Part shown: positions 49,980 through 57,556 of the stretch, piece by piece
Numbering within the stretch: position 1 is the stretch's first letter
Layout of the letters: each line of letters starts with the position of its first letter
NCBI GenBank assembly: GCA_016212275.1
Contig: JACRGR010000070.1
Coordinates: forward strand, 1-58,277
Source of the DNA: Nitrospinota bacterium
Lineage (GTDB): Bacteria > Nitrospinota_A > UBA7883 > JACRGQ01
Length of the DNA stretch: 58,277 nt
Direction of reading: 5' to 3'
Position numbers and translations under genes: made by a program
The notes under the pieces: generated by a model
Told to the model about the DNA's origin: nothing
Databases searched by the model: none
Seen by the model: only the letters and a program-made list of their open reading frames with translations

Positions 49980-50417
49980 ATGTTCAGGTTCAGGCTTCAG
50001 GCCGTGCTCGACCATCGCAAGCGGCAGGAAGAGGAAAAGCAGAGGGAGCTTGCGCTGGTGAACCGGGACCTCATGCGGACCCGCGAGGAGCTGGAAGCGC
50101 TTATCATCGGGCGCGAAGAGGGAGCGCAAAAACTGACGGAACTGGAACGCACGGCAAAGGACGTGCGCGAGATGAAACTGTACGAGGACTTTTTGGACGG
50201 GCGCGATATGGACATCGCCTGGAAGCGCAAAGAAGTTGCGAATGTGATGGAGCGCGTGCGCCAAAAGCAACTGGAACTGCAGGAGTACCTCAAGCGGCGG
50301 CGCGTGATGGAAATTTACCGCGACCGCTTGCGGGATGCGTACACGCAAGAGGAAAAACGGCGGGAACGGATATTGGCCGATGAAGTGGCCACCCAAATGT
50401 GGTTCAGGGAGGCGTGA
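49980..50417 (+). CDS. fliJ: Flagellar export chaperone FliJ
   Basis: A 145-residue, almost entirely helical coiled-coil protein starting MFRFRLQAVLDHRKRQEEEK, the usual FliJ opening. FliJ forms the stalk of the export ATPase and escorts late chaperones. The assignment rests on this start, the heptad pattern and its position directly after fliI (3 bp). The TGA overlaps the next ATG as TGATG. Confidence 0.9.
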   Translation: MFRFRLQAVLDHRKRQEEEKQRELALVNRDLMRTREELEALIIGREEGAQKLTELERTAKDVREMKLYEDFLDGRDMDIAWKRKEVANVMERVRQKQLELQEYLKRRRVMEIYRDRLRDAYTQEEKRRERILADEVATQMWFREA

Positions 50418-50935
50418 TGGCGCGCAGGATGGGGTTATTGCTTATTGTTTCGGTTGCCGTGGGGCTTTTCGGGTTTTCTTATGCGCTGGCGCAAGACACG
50501 ACCTCCGGCAAAGGGAATAAACAGGAAGAGCCGCAGGAACAGATACGGCTGGAAATGGCGAAGGACCTCCTGAAAAAGCAGGAAGAACTCAACCGCCGCG
50601 AAGAACAACTGCAGGCCAAGGAAGGGCAGTTGCGCGCGCTGGAACAGCAGATACAGGGGAAGATAGACGAACTCAAGCGCACCCAGCTGAAGCTGGAAGA
50701 ACTTATCAAAATGCGTGACGACTTGGAGGCAAAAAATGTCACCAATCTGTCAAAAGCGTATGCGGCCATGCCCCCGGCGGAAGCGGCGGCACGGCTGAAG
50801 ACGATGGATCGCGCGACCGCGCTTCGCATCCTAATGGCAATGAAGACAAAGAATTCCTCGAAAATTCTGTCAAATCTCGATCCGCAGACCGCGGCGCAAA
50901 TATCGGAGCAACTCGCCAAGCGCCAAATGGAATAG
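50417..50935 (+). CDS. motE: MotE-like motor chaperone (coiled coil plus MgtE-N-like domain)
   Basis: A 172-residue protein with an N-terminal signal anchor (MGLLLIVSVAVGLFGFSYAL), a coiled coil (about 45-110, KKQEELNRREEQLQAKEGQL) and a C-terminal MgtE-N-like domain (YAAMPPAEAAARLKTMDRAT, ILMAMKTKNSSKILSNLDPQ). This architecture matches the MotE/FlaA-locus proteins found after fliJ, which act as periplasmic chaperones for the stator-associated protein MotC in alphaproteobacteria. No motC is present here, so the symbol is by architecture only. Confidence 0.8.
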   Translation: MARRMGLLLIVSVAVGLFGFSYALAQDTTSGKGNKQEEPQEQIRLEMAKDLLKKQEELNRREEQLQAKEGQLRALEQQIQGKIDELKRTQLKLEELIKMRDDLEAKNVTNLSKAYAAMPPAEAAARLKTMDRATALRILMAMKTKNSSKILSNLDPQTAAQISEQLAKRQME

Positions 50936-51046
50936 GTTATGCATTGACCTATTGGCGTATGGCTGATACAATCCGGCAACTTTAGACACTAAAGCCAAAT
51001 TTAAATAAAGCCGATACGTCAGCCATATCAAGGAGTGGTGATAACC

Positions 51047-51250
51047 ATGAAACGGACAGCGGAACTGAATGAACGCAAAGTGGTCAAGGTTTTTACCGAC
51101 GGCGCATCGGAGCAGGTGGATGCCATCCTCTTTAAAGAGGTGGATACGCTCGGCGAAACGCTGGGGTATATGCTTCACTATGTCCTCTCCGGCGTGAAGG
51201 TGAACGACCGCGACCCGAACGCGCTCATCCACTACTACCAGAATTCCTGA
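51047..51250 (+). CDS. Small soluble protein of unknown function
   Basis: A 67-residue protein beginning MKRTAELNERKVVKVFTDGA and ending VNDRDPNALIHYYQNS, with no membrane segment and no recognised motif. AAGGAG stands 11 bases before the ATG; the in-frame GTG codons at 51035 and 51038 are too close to it. The 110-bp upstream gap contains a perfect CTTTAG/CTAAAG hairpin and 9-bp arms TATGGCTGA/TCAGCCATA (50958-50966 and 51019-51027). A terminator follows at 51311. It may be a separate unit after the flagellar operon. Confidence 0.6.
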   Translation: MKRTAELNERKVVKVFTDGASEQVDAILFKEVDTLGETLGYMLHYVLSGVKVNDRDPNALIHYYQNS

Positions 51251-51310
51251 ACGGCACCCGCCAATCGTGAACGGCGGGGTTTAGTCCCCGTCTCCCCTCC
51301 AAATAAAAAA

Positions 51311-51334
51311 GGCGCTCCCTTTGTCAGGAGCGCC
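51311..51334. terminator. Bidirectional rho-independent terminator
   Basis: Perfect 8-bp stem GGCGCTCC/GGAGCGCC with an 8-nt loop. On the minus strand it is followed at once by TTTTTTATTT (for htpX), and on the plus strand, four bases later, by a run of six T (for the small gene at 51047). Confidence 0.92.
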
Positions 51335-51363
51335 CAGGTTTTTTATGCCGCGTAAGCGGAAAA

Positions 51364-52221
51364 TCAGACGATATATGGCGGTCGCATCGAGCGCAGGGCC
51401 GCCACCCGTTTTTCCATCGGCGGGTGCGTGCTGAACAGGCTCAATATGCCGCCGCCCGTGAGCGGGCTGACGATGAACATGTGCGCCGTGGCCGGTTCCG
51501 CCCCCACCATCGGGATGGCGTGGGCCGCGCGGTTGATTTTCTCCAGTGCGCGGGCAAGCGCCTCCGGGTTCTTTATCAACGCCGCGCCGGTGCGATCTGC
51601 GCCGTATTCCCGCGTGCGGGAAATGGCCATCTGCACCAGCATCGCCGCTATCGGCGCCAGTATCATCATAAGTATCATCACCGCCGGATGGCCGCCTTCA
51701 CGGTCGTCGTTCCTGCCGCCGCCGAATATAAGCGCCCATTGCGCCATGTTCGCCAGCATGCTTATCGCGCCGGCGATGGTGGCGGCGATGGTGCCTATCA
51801 GTATGTCGCGGTTTTTCACATGGGCCATTTCATGCGCCAGCACCCCGGCAAGTTCCTCCTTGTCCAGCACCCGCATGATGCCGTTGGTCACAGCCACCGC
51901 CGCGTGTTCCGGGTTGCGCCCGGTGGCGAACGCGTTGGGCTGTTCCGAGGGGATGAGGTACACCTTCGGCATCGGCATGCCCGCCGCCTGCGAAAGCTGG
52001 CGGACGGTCTGGTGCAGAAAGGGGGATTCCGCCTCGGTCACTTCCTTCGCGCCGTACATGCGGAGGACTATCTTGTCGCTCCAGAAATAGGAGATGAAGT
52101 TCATGGCCAGCGCCATGATGAAGGCCATCACCATCCCGCTTTGCCCGCCCAGCGCCTGGCCCCCGACGACCAGAATGAGGGTCAGGGCGGTCAATAGCAT
52201 CGTTGTCTTAAATACGTTCAT
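51364..52221 (-). CDS. htpX: Membrane zinc metalloprotease HtpX
   Basis: A 285-residue M48 membrane protease that degrades misfolded membrane proteins under stress. N-terminal membrane helices ([18 protein letters not shown] and [17 protein letters not shown]) precede the zinc site HEMAH in [14 protein letters not shown]; the third ligand Glu lies in [14 protein letters not shown]. The end [14 protein letters not shown] is the usual C-terminus. GGAGG precedes the ATG. It is monocistronic, ending at the terminator at 51311. Confidence 0.97.
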   Translation of the reverse strand: MNVFKTTMLLTALTLILVVGGQALGGQSGMVMAFIMALAMNFISYFWSDKIVLRMYGAKEVTEAESPFLHQTVRQLSQAAGMPMPKVYLIPSEQPNAFATGRNPEHAAVAVTNGIMRVLDKEELAGVLAHEMAHVKNRDILIGTIAATIAGAISMLANMAQWALIFGGGRNDDREGGHPAVMILMMILAPIAAMLVQMAISRTREYGADRTGAALIKNPEALARALEKINRAAHAIPMVGAEPATAHMFIVSPLTGGGILSLFSTHPPMEKRVAALRSMRPPYIV

Positions 52222-52384
52222 GTATCCGGTTCCTCCGAAATTTATCCTATGGGATTAATAAGACCCGCGTCCAGCCATGTCAACCCCGCCGGGCGGTACG
52301 ATAGTTTGCCAACTTCACATGGCTAATAATAACACAAAACCAAGGGGGGATATAGGGGTTGGGGCGAAAAAAATACGAAATAGA

Positions 52385-52404
52385 GCGGGGCCTTGCGGCC
52401 CCGC
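52385..52404 (-). terminator. Probable terminator of the cupin gene
   Basis: Perfect 8-bp stem GCGGGGCC/GGCCCCGC with a 4-nt loop, 20 bp beyond the cupin stop. On the minus strand the tail reads TCTATTTCGTATTTTTTT, so the main T-run is displaced by about ten bases. Confidence 0.7.
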
Positions 52405-52423
52405 GCATTACGAAAGGAAGATG

Positions 52424-52771
52424 TTAGCGTTTCTCCATGCCGGCGGGCTGTTTGGTCACCTGCTGGGCTATGAGGTCGCCTTTGCCTCCGTCTATCAGGT
52501 CGTGCCATACGTCGGCGGGGGCGAGGAAGGTGCTTCCCGGTTTCACCGGCAGGGCTTCCTCCGCGCCATTGTCCAGCTTGAAGGTGCCGGTGCCGCTGAT
52601 CACGGTGAACATCTGGTCGCCGGTCGGGTGCTTGTGGTATCCCAGCGCCTGTCCCGCCTTGAAGTAGTACACGTCCAGGGTGAGCGCGTTGGTCTTCAAA
52701 AGGGTTATCTTGCTTACCGCGCCGTCGGTATACGCCTTTTTCTCGTTTATGTCCGAATGTTCAATTGCCAT
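52424..52771 (-). CDS. Small cupin-domain protein
   Basis: A 115-residue single-domain cupin. Motif 1 is LGYHKHPTGDQMFTVISGTG with two His and a Gln/Asp in the metal-ligand positions, and motif 2 is PGSTFLAPADVWHDLI with a further His. Members bind a metal and range from oxygenases to storage-like proteins, so activity cannot be deduced. AAGGAG precedes the ATG. It appears to be transcribed alone. Confidence 0.88.
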   Translation of the reverse strand: MAIEHSDINEKKAYTDGAVSKITLLKTNALTLDVYYFKAGQALGYHKHPTGDQMFTVISGTGTFKLDNGAEEALPVKPGSTFLAPADVWHDLIDGGKGDLIAQQVTKQPAGMEKR

Positions 52772-52889
52772 TGTGCCGTCTCCTTAATGAATGAAAATGT
52801 TAGTTTGAACCTAATTTTGGGTGGCGAAACCACCGGGATTAACTGTACCCCGTCTTTCGCGGACGGTCAACCAATCAATGATGACCGGG

Positions 52890-53738
52890 TCACGGGGAAC
52901 CGGGCGGCGGCGGTTCCGCCGGGGAGTTCGATTCCAGCTCCGGGGCGCGCAGGGTAGGCTCTTCCTTCCTCTTTTCGTACAGCAGGATGAGGCTGATGCG
53001 CCGGTTGCGCTCGTCGCGCGGGTTATACTTTATCAGCGGTTCCGTGTCGGCGTACCCCACCACGCGCGCGATGCGGTAGGGGTCTATGCCGTTCGCTTCC
53101 AGTTCCCGGCGGGCGGCGGAGGCGCGGTTGGTGGAGACCTCCCAGTTGGTCTGATTTCCCACGGCGTAGGGAGCGGCGTCGGTGTGCCCTTCCACCGCTA
53201 TCCGGTTGGTGGTCTCCCGGATGTTTCCCGCGATGATGGAGATAAGCTCTTTGGCGCGCGCGGTAGGCTCCGTGCTACCGCTCTCGAACATCCGGCTCCC
53301 TTCCTTGTCCACCAACTGGATCCGCAGGCCGCCTTCGACAACGTCCAGCACCACCTGGTCTTTGAGTTTTTCCATCTTCTGGTCAACGGAGGCCGAGATC
53401 TTCTCTTTCATCTCTTCGGCGGTGAGTTCCGGGCTGGAGCCGGACTTCGTTTCTTTCTGCTCCATCTTCAGTTCGCCGCCCGGCTGTTGCACCGCTCCGC
53501 GCGATCCAGCCATGAACGATACGCCGGCATCCTTGAAAATGCTGAACTCCTTGAAATACTCCGCCAGCACAATGCGCTTTTCAGGGCTGACCATCGCCAA
53601 CAGCCACAGCAGGAGGAAGAACGCCATCATGGCGGTCACGAAGTCGGCGTACGCCACTTTCCACGAGCCGCCGTGCGCGCCGCCGTGCATTTTCTTCACT
53701 TTTTTGATTACCGGCGCGGTCTTTTTATCGTCCGCCAT
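52890..53738 (-). CDS. motB: Flagellar stator protein MotB
   Basis: A 282-residue stator subunit that carries protons (or sodium) and anchors the motor to peptidoglycan. The single membrane helix is YADFVTAMMAFFLLLWLLAM with the ion-binding Asp32, the same number as in E. coli MotB. The C-terminal OmpA-like domain has IAVEGHTDAAPY, TNRASAARRELEANGI and GYADTEPL. It overlaps the motA stop by one base (TAATG). A Pro-rich tail ends the protein. Confidence 0.96.
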   Translation of the reverse strand: MADDKKTAPVIKKVKKMHGGAHGGSWKVAYADFVTAMMAFFLLLWLLAMVSPEKRIVLAEYFKEFSIFKDAGVSFMAGSRGAVQQPGGELKMEQKETKSGSSPELTAEEMKEKISASVDQKMEKLKDQVVLDVVEGGLRIQLVDKEGSRMFESGSTEPTARAKELISIIAGNIRETTNRIAVEGHTDAAPYAVGNQTNWEVSTNRASAARRELEANGIDPYRIARVVGYADTEPLIKYNPRDERNRRISLILLYEKRKEEPTLRAPELESNSPAEPPPPGSP

Positions 53739-54595
53739 TATTTTTTGATCTTTCCGAGCGCGGCCTCAACTTCCTGGAAGCTGGGACGCTGTGAGCCGGG
53801 GATCACGCGCCGCCCGAACTCGACGGCGACCTGCGGCGCTTCGCCGCGCACAAACGCCACGAGGATGACTTTCAGCACACCGAGGTACTGGTGGTCTTCG
53901 CCGGCAAGCGCCTCCAGCGCTTTGGATATCGGGCCAACGTAGCCGTAGCACAGGAGCACGCCGAGAAACGTGCCGACCAGCGCCGCGCCGACGTGGTGCC
54001 CCAGCACGGAGGGGGGTTCGTCTATCTTGCCCATGGTGATGACCACGCCGAGCACCGCCGCCACGATGCCGAGTCCGGGCAGGGCGTCCGCCACGTTGCC
54101 TATGACTTTCGACGGCGTGAGCGATTCCTCGTGATGCGCTTCCAACTCCGCGTCCAATAGCGCGTCCAGGTCGTGGTGCGAGATGCTGGTGGACATCACG
54201 GTGCGCAAGGTGTCGGTGACGAAGGCCAGCGCGTGGTGGTTGCCCACGAATTTGGGGTACTTTGAAAATATCTTGCTCTTGGTCGGGTTTTCCACGTCTT
54301 CTTCGATGGAGATCAGCCCTTCGCGGCGTATCTTGAAAAATATCTCGCTCATCAGCAGGAGCGCTTCCAGGTAGTCCGCCTTCGCGTAGGTCTTGCTGGC
54401 GAGGATTTTTTTGAGGTCGGCGAACACCATCTTGATGATCTTCATCGGGGCCTGGATGATGAACCCACCCACCGCCGCGCCGCCGATGATGATAAGTTCG
54501 GCGGGCTGGAGCAGGACGGAGAAATTGCCGTGTTCCATGGCGTAGCCGCCCAGCACGCAACCGAGGACAATGATACCGCCGACGATAACCAGCAT
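53738..54595 (-). CDS. motA: Flagellar stator protein MotA
   Basis: A 285-residue, four-helix stator subunit of the E. coli type: GGIIVLGCVLGGYAMEHGNF at the start, the cytoplasmic charged loop with FFKIRREGLISIEEDVENP (torque-generating Arg and Glu), then the channel helices GNVADALPGLGIVAAVLGV and LLCYGYVGPISKALE with the two conserved Pro. The gene begins immediately after the PilZ-gene stop (TAG followed by ATG). Confidence 0.96.
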   Translation of the reverse strand: MLVIVGGIIVLGCVLGGYAMEHGNFSVLLQPAELIIIGGAAVGGFIIQAPMKIIKMVFADLKKILASKTYAKADYLEALLLMSEIFFKIRREGLISIEEDVENPTKSKIFSKYPKFVGNHHALAFVTDTLRTVMSTSISHHDLDALLDAELEAHHEESLTPSKVIGNVADALPGLGIVAAVLGVVITMGKIDEPPSVLGHHVGAALVGTFLGVLLCYGYVGPISKALEALAGEDHQYLGVLKVILVAFVRGEAPQVAVEFGRRVIPGSQRPSFQEVEAALGKIKK

Positions 54596-55141
54596 CTAGT
54601 TGTCCTTCCCCCGGTTTTCCCGTTGTTCGCGGAACAGCTCGCGCTGGCGCTGGAAAACGTAATGGACTATCCGGTCGCGCAATTCGTCGTCCATCGGCAG
54701 GTAGCGCACCGATACCGCGCCGTCGCGGCAGTCGTCCACCTCGCCGTACACATACATCGCGACCGGCGGTATCGCCGGAAGAAGCATTTTCATCTCCACC
54801 AGTCCCTTATTCTCAAATTCGTCCGGCAGGCGCACCGTAATGCCGCCGCCGCTTATTTCCACATTCCGGTACGCAAGCCGCCGGAACTGTTCGCGTTCCT
54901 TGTCCAATAACCCGATGACCGTTTCCAGCTTCTGGTTCAACAATTTGAGCCAAGCCGAAAGTACCTTGTCGTCATGTTCGGGCAATTCCTTTATATCGGT
55001 CAGGTGCATCTCGGTGGTCAGCCGCGTGCGCAGGGCTTCGTTCCCCACCCCCGCAAGCGGGACAACCTCGATCGGTATCTGCGCCGACACGGAGGAATAG
55101 CCGCTGTGCAGACCGCCGCTTTGAACCCCGTTATCCTCCAA
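54596..55141 (-). CDS. PilZ-domain protein in the motAB operon
   Basis: A 181-residue protein. Residues about 1-85 are helical, and residues about 86-170 form a PilZ-type barrel with RLAYR (RxxxR motif) and EISGGG in place of the usual D/NxSxxG, so c-di-GMP binding is plausible although one residue deviates. Its gene sits directly before motA, which fits a YcgR-like brake on the stator. The start is uncertain: the frame opens with TTG at 55141, near GGAG and AAAGG sequences, and the next ATG (55009) would remove part of the N-terminal region. Confidence 0.8.
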   Translation of the reverse strand: MEDNGVQSGGLHSGYSSVSAQIPIEVVPLAGVGNEALRTRLTTEMHLTDIKELPEHDDKVLSAWLKLLNQKLETVIGLLDKEREQFRRLAYRNVEISGGGITVRLPDEFENKGLVEMKMLLPAIPPVAMYVYGEVDDCRDGAVSVRYLPMDDELRDRIVHYVFQRQRELFREQRENRGKDN

Positions 55142-55258
55142 ACCTTTATATGCTCCGAATTTGAATTACTCTACCATACGGCGGCGGGCGGGATGCAATA
55201 TGATATTTTTTTCGCCTTTTCTGAGTGTAACGGGACGTTATGGGGGTTTTCAGGGAAT

Positions 55259-56035
55259 TTACAAAAAGCGCGCCGCAATGAGCGCGAAAAGCGCTACTGA
55301 TGCAAGCGGCAGTATAACCTCGCCGGTGACGGCCCCCAGTTTAAGCAGGTGGATGATGAACTCGATGTCTTGCTTAAGGGTCATTTTGCTTTGTCCCAGC
55401 GAGCGCTGGTTGAACACATATCCCACCTCGACCGGGTTGGAGAATTTTCCGCGCACCAGCACCTCAAGGAATATCTTGAACCCGGTCGGTGAGAGCTTTG
55501 CCAGCTCAACATTCTCCCGCTTGAAAAGGAAACAGCCGGTGGTGGTGTCCTTTATGTCCCGCAGTGACCACGGGAGAAGGCATTTGGCGATGATGTTCGC
55601 GACGTTGGAGATCACCACCCGGTGGAATTCCCAATCACTCGTTCCACCGCCCTCTACTTTCCGGCTGGCGACCGCCATGTCCGCCCCCTGGCTTTGCGCG
55701 GCAGAGTGCAATCTGCGGATGATGTCCGGGGGGTGCTGAAGATCGGCATCTATCACGGCGAGATAGCTCCCTTCGGCCTGTTCCCATCCGCGCACCACGG
55801 CGGTGGCAAGGCCGCGCTCGGCGGTGCGCACGATCACTTTCATGCCGGGATATTGCGATTTGAGTTCTTCGGCTTTTTGCGCGGTGCCGTCCGGCGAATT
55901 ATCGTCCACCACAATCAGTTCGAGCGATGCGCCGGAACCGGCAAAACTCCCGGAAACGCGCCGGATAAGTTCGGCGATGTTCAGCGCCTCGTTGTAGGTG
56001 GGAATAACAAGGGATACGTCGTACCGGTTCGCCAT
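55259..56035 (-). CDS. Family 2 glycosyltransferase, dolichyl-phosphate-mannose synthase-like
   Basis: A 258-residue enzyme that should transfer a sugar from a nucleotide donor to a polyprenyl phosphate. The GT-A motifs are VSLVIPTYNEALNIAELIRR, LIVVDDNSPDGTA, YLAVIDADLQHPP with the DxD-type acidic pair, and the later TTGCFLFKRENVE. One C-terminal membrane helix ends the protein (VILPLASVALFALIAARFL). The ATG at 56035 opens at the usual family start MANRYDVSLVIPTYNE; upstream in-frame ATGs would add 53 unrelated residues. Confidence 0.92.
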   Translation of the reverse strand: MANRYDVSLVIPTYNEALNIAELIRRVSGSFAGSGASLELIVVDDNSPDGTAQKAEELKSQYPGMKVIVRTAERGLATAVVRGWEQAEGSYLAVIDADLQHPPDIIRRLHSAAQSQGADMAVASRKVEGGGTSDWEFHRVVISNVANIIAKCLLPWSLRDIKDTTTGCFLFKRENVELAKLSPTGFKIFLEVLVRGKFSNPVEVGYVFNQRSLGQSKMTLKQDIEFIIHLLKLGAVTGEVILPLASVALFALIAARFL

Positions 56036-56369
56036 CCGCGGGAGTGTAGCACAGTTTTTGTCCCCTTCGCCGGTTGGAAAGGTGGAAAAATGGACCTTTG
56101 GGCTACCTCTGTTTATCCGTGGAGTCTTCCATGTCCGTTTTTTCAATTTTGGTAAATCGGGTTTCCCGCCCCCATCCCCCTCAGTAACCGGCACCCACTA
56201 ATTTTCCACTAAATTATTGACTCTTGCACAAAAAGGGTATTTAATTAAGTGAGCGTATCGAAGAGTTACGAAAGTTAATCACATTTTTGTAATGGGGCAT
56301 TGCGTGATTCCGAAGGGAATTGGTCTAAAAGCGAAGCTTGAAAAATAGCGGGTATTTAGGGGGGGTGTC
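56036..56369. other. Divergent gap between the glycosyltransferase and HDOD genes
   Basis: No gene is supported. Near 56110-56130 it holds a TTTATCCGTGG stretch related to the repeat at 27711-27776. On the plus side a sigma-70-like promoter (56217-56245) leads into a 118-bp leader for the HDOD gene, in which AATCAC and GTGATT could pair across about 20 bases. The leader does not show the conserved core of known c-di-GMP riboswitches. Confidence 0.5.
56217..56245 (+). promoter_or_regulatory. Sigma-70-like promoter of the HDOD gene
   Basis: TTGACT at 56217-56222 (5/6), a 17-bp spacer and TTTAAT at 56240-56245 (5/6). Transcription would start near 56252, leaving a leader of about 118 nt before the ATG at 56370. 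Confidence 0.6.
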
Positions 56370-57263
56370 ATGTCTGAAACAGGTATTGTAAAGACTGGAA
56401 GGCGCGCTGAAAGCGGCCTTGATTCAAGTATTGCCGAATTGTTAAAGAAGATTCCCAGGCTCCCGCCGTATGCCAGTAGCCTCGCCGCCAAGCTGATGGA
56501 CCCGAATGTGAATGTGGGCGATATATCCCAGATGATCAAATCCGACCCATCGCTCACGGCCTTGACGCTGAAAGTGGCGAATTCCGGCTATTACTCCTTT
56601 CCAATGAAAATCACCAATATCAACCAGGCGGTCATGTTGCTTGGCGTCAAACAGATATACCGGATGGTGATGGACCAATCGCTAAAGAATTTCTTTCCTC
56701 CCGCCTTTCCCGAGTTCGAGCAGTTGCAAAAACACTCCTATCTCGTTTCCATCATCACGGAGGAAATCGCCGACGCCACGGGGCGGCTCCATCTCGCGGG
56801 GCTGGTCAATACGTTGGGGCTTTTGCACGATATTGGGCGGAGCGTGATCATGTTGCTGAAGCGGAAAAACCCCCAGTTCAATGAGAAGCTGGACATGGTT
56901 GACCATGTAAGATTGGGGGGGCAACTGCTGGCGCAGTGGGGATTGCCGGAACCGATATACTCCGCGATCCGGGATTACGCGGAATTGAAGTCACTTCCCC
57001 CGGACGATGTGCCGCATATCATCCGGGACGACGTGGCCATTTTGCACGTTGCCCATGTTTGCGCCGCGCTGGTATTGGACGACGGCGAGGCGCTGGCGGA
57101 CAATGTCCTATATGGCCGGTGCATGACGTGGCTGGGCGCGGAAGGGGTGGCCGCCGACCGGTTTTGGAAGGAAAAATTGAGCAAGCGGCTGGCGTCCCGG
57201 TTGCGCAATTTTCCCGAAAACATTCAGGCGGTCTTGAAAAAACATCTTAGCCTTGCCTGGTAA
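56370..57263 (+). CDS. HDOD-domain signalling protein
   Basis: A 297-residue HDOD protein. The domain (about 20-220) includes KKIPRLPPYASSLAAKLMDP, DISQMIKSDPSLTALTLKVA and NINQAVMLLGVKQIYRMVMD, then LVNTLGLLHDIGR, where a His-Asp pair survives in the degenerate HD site. HDOD proteins lack clear catalytic activity and act as adaptors in motility, c-di-GMP and quorum-type signalling. GGGGGGTGTC precedes the ATG. It is followed, on the same strand, by the hemerythrin membrane protein. Confidence 0.93.
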   Translation: MSETGIVKTGRRAESGLDSSIAELLKKIPRLPPYASSLAAKLMDPNVNVGDISQMIKSDPSLTALTLKVANSGYYSFPMKITNINQAVMLLGVKQIYRMVMDQSLKNFFPPAFPEFEQLQKHSYLVSIITEEIADATGRLHLAGLVNTLGLLHDIGRSVIMLLKRKNPQFNEKLDMVDHVRLGGQLLAQWGLPEPIYSAIRDYAELKSLPPDDVPHIIRDDVAILHVAHVCAALVLDDGEALADNVLYGRCMTWLGAEGVAADRFWKEKLSKRLASRLRNFPENIQAVLKKHLSLAW

Positions 57264-57479
57264 AGCATAGCTGTTCAGGTATCAGAATCGCCGCTACGGC
57301 ATTTTCCGTTCACTTATGTTACAAATTGTGTATTGTGTATAGCCATTTATTTGCAAATACACGGCATTTAATATCCTGAAATAATAGCTACTAATTATTT
57401 TTCTGGTATTCCATTGTCGAATGCAATTAACATTCAGAATCAAAGTATCCAATTAGGGGTACTGGTTGCAGGAAAGCGC

Positions 57480-57493
57480 GCAAAATATTTTGC
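57480..57493. promoter_or_regulatory. 14-bp perfect palindrome upstream of the hemerythrin gene
   Basis: GCAAAATATTTTGC, centred about 70 bp upstream of the ATG at 57557, inside an AT-rich gap. It could be an operator for a dimeric regulator; no match to FNR or Fur consensus is seen. Confidence 0.4.
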
Positions 57494-57556
57494 CATTTCA
57501 CATACGTCTGGCTGGCGTGATGGCGGTTGAGAGATGAAAGTTTGGAGGATGCGGAG

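Noticed and set aside
48656..50383. Long open frame of about 575 codons on the plus strand across fliI and fliJ
   Set aside because: It is an out-of-phase shadow of fliI, rich in Arg/Gly/Ala as expected from GC-rich DNA, with no protein-like motifs.
56246..56369. c-di-GMP riboswitch in the HDOD leader
   Set aside because: The conserved core and tetraloop-receptor parts of GEMM riboswitches are not visible; only a weak AATCAC/GTGATT pairing exists.
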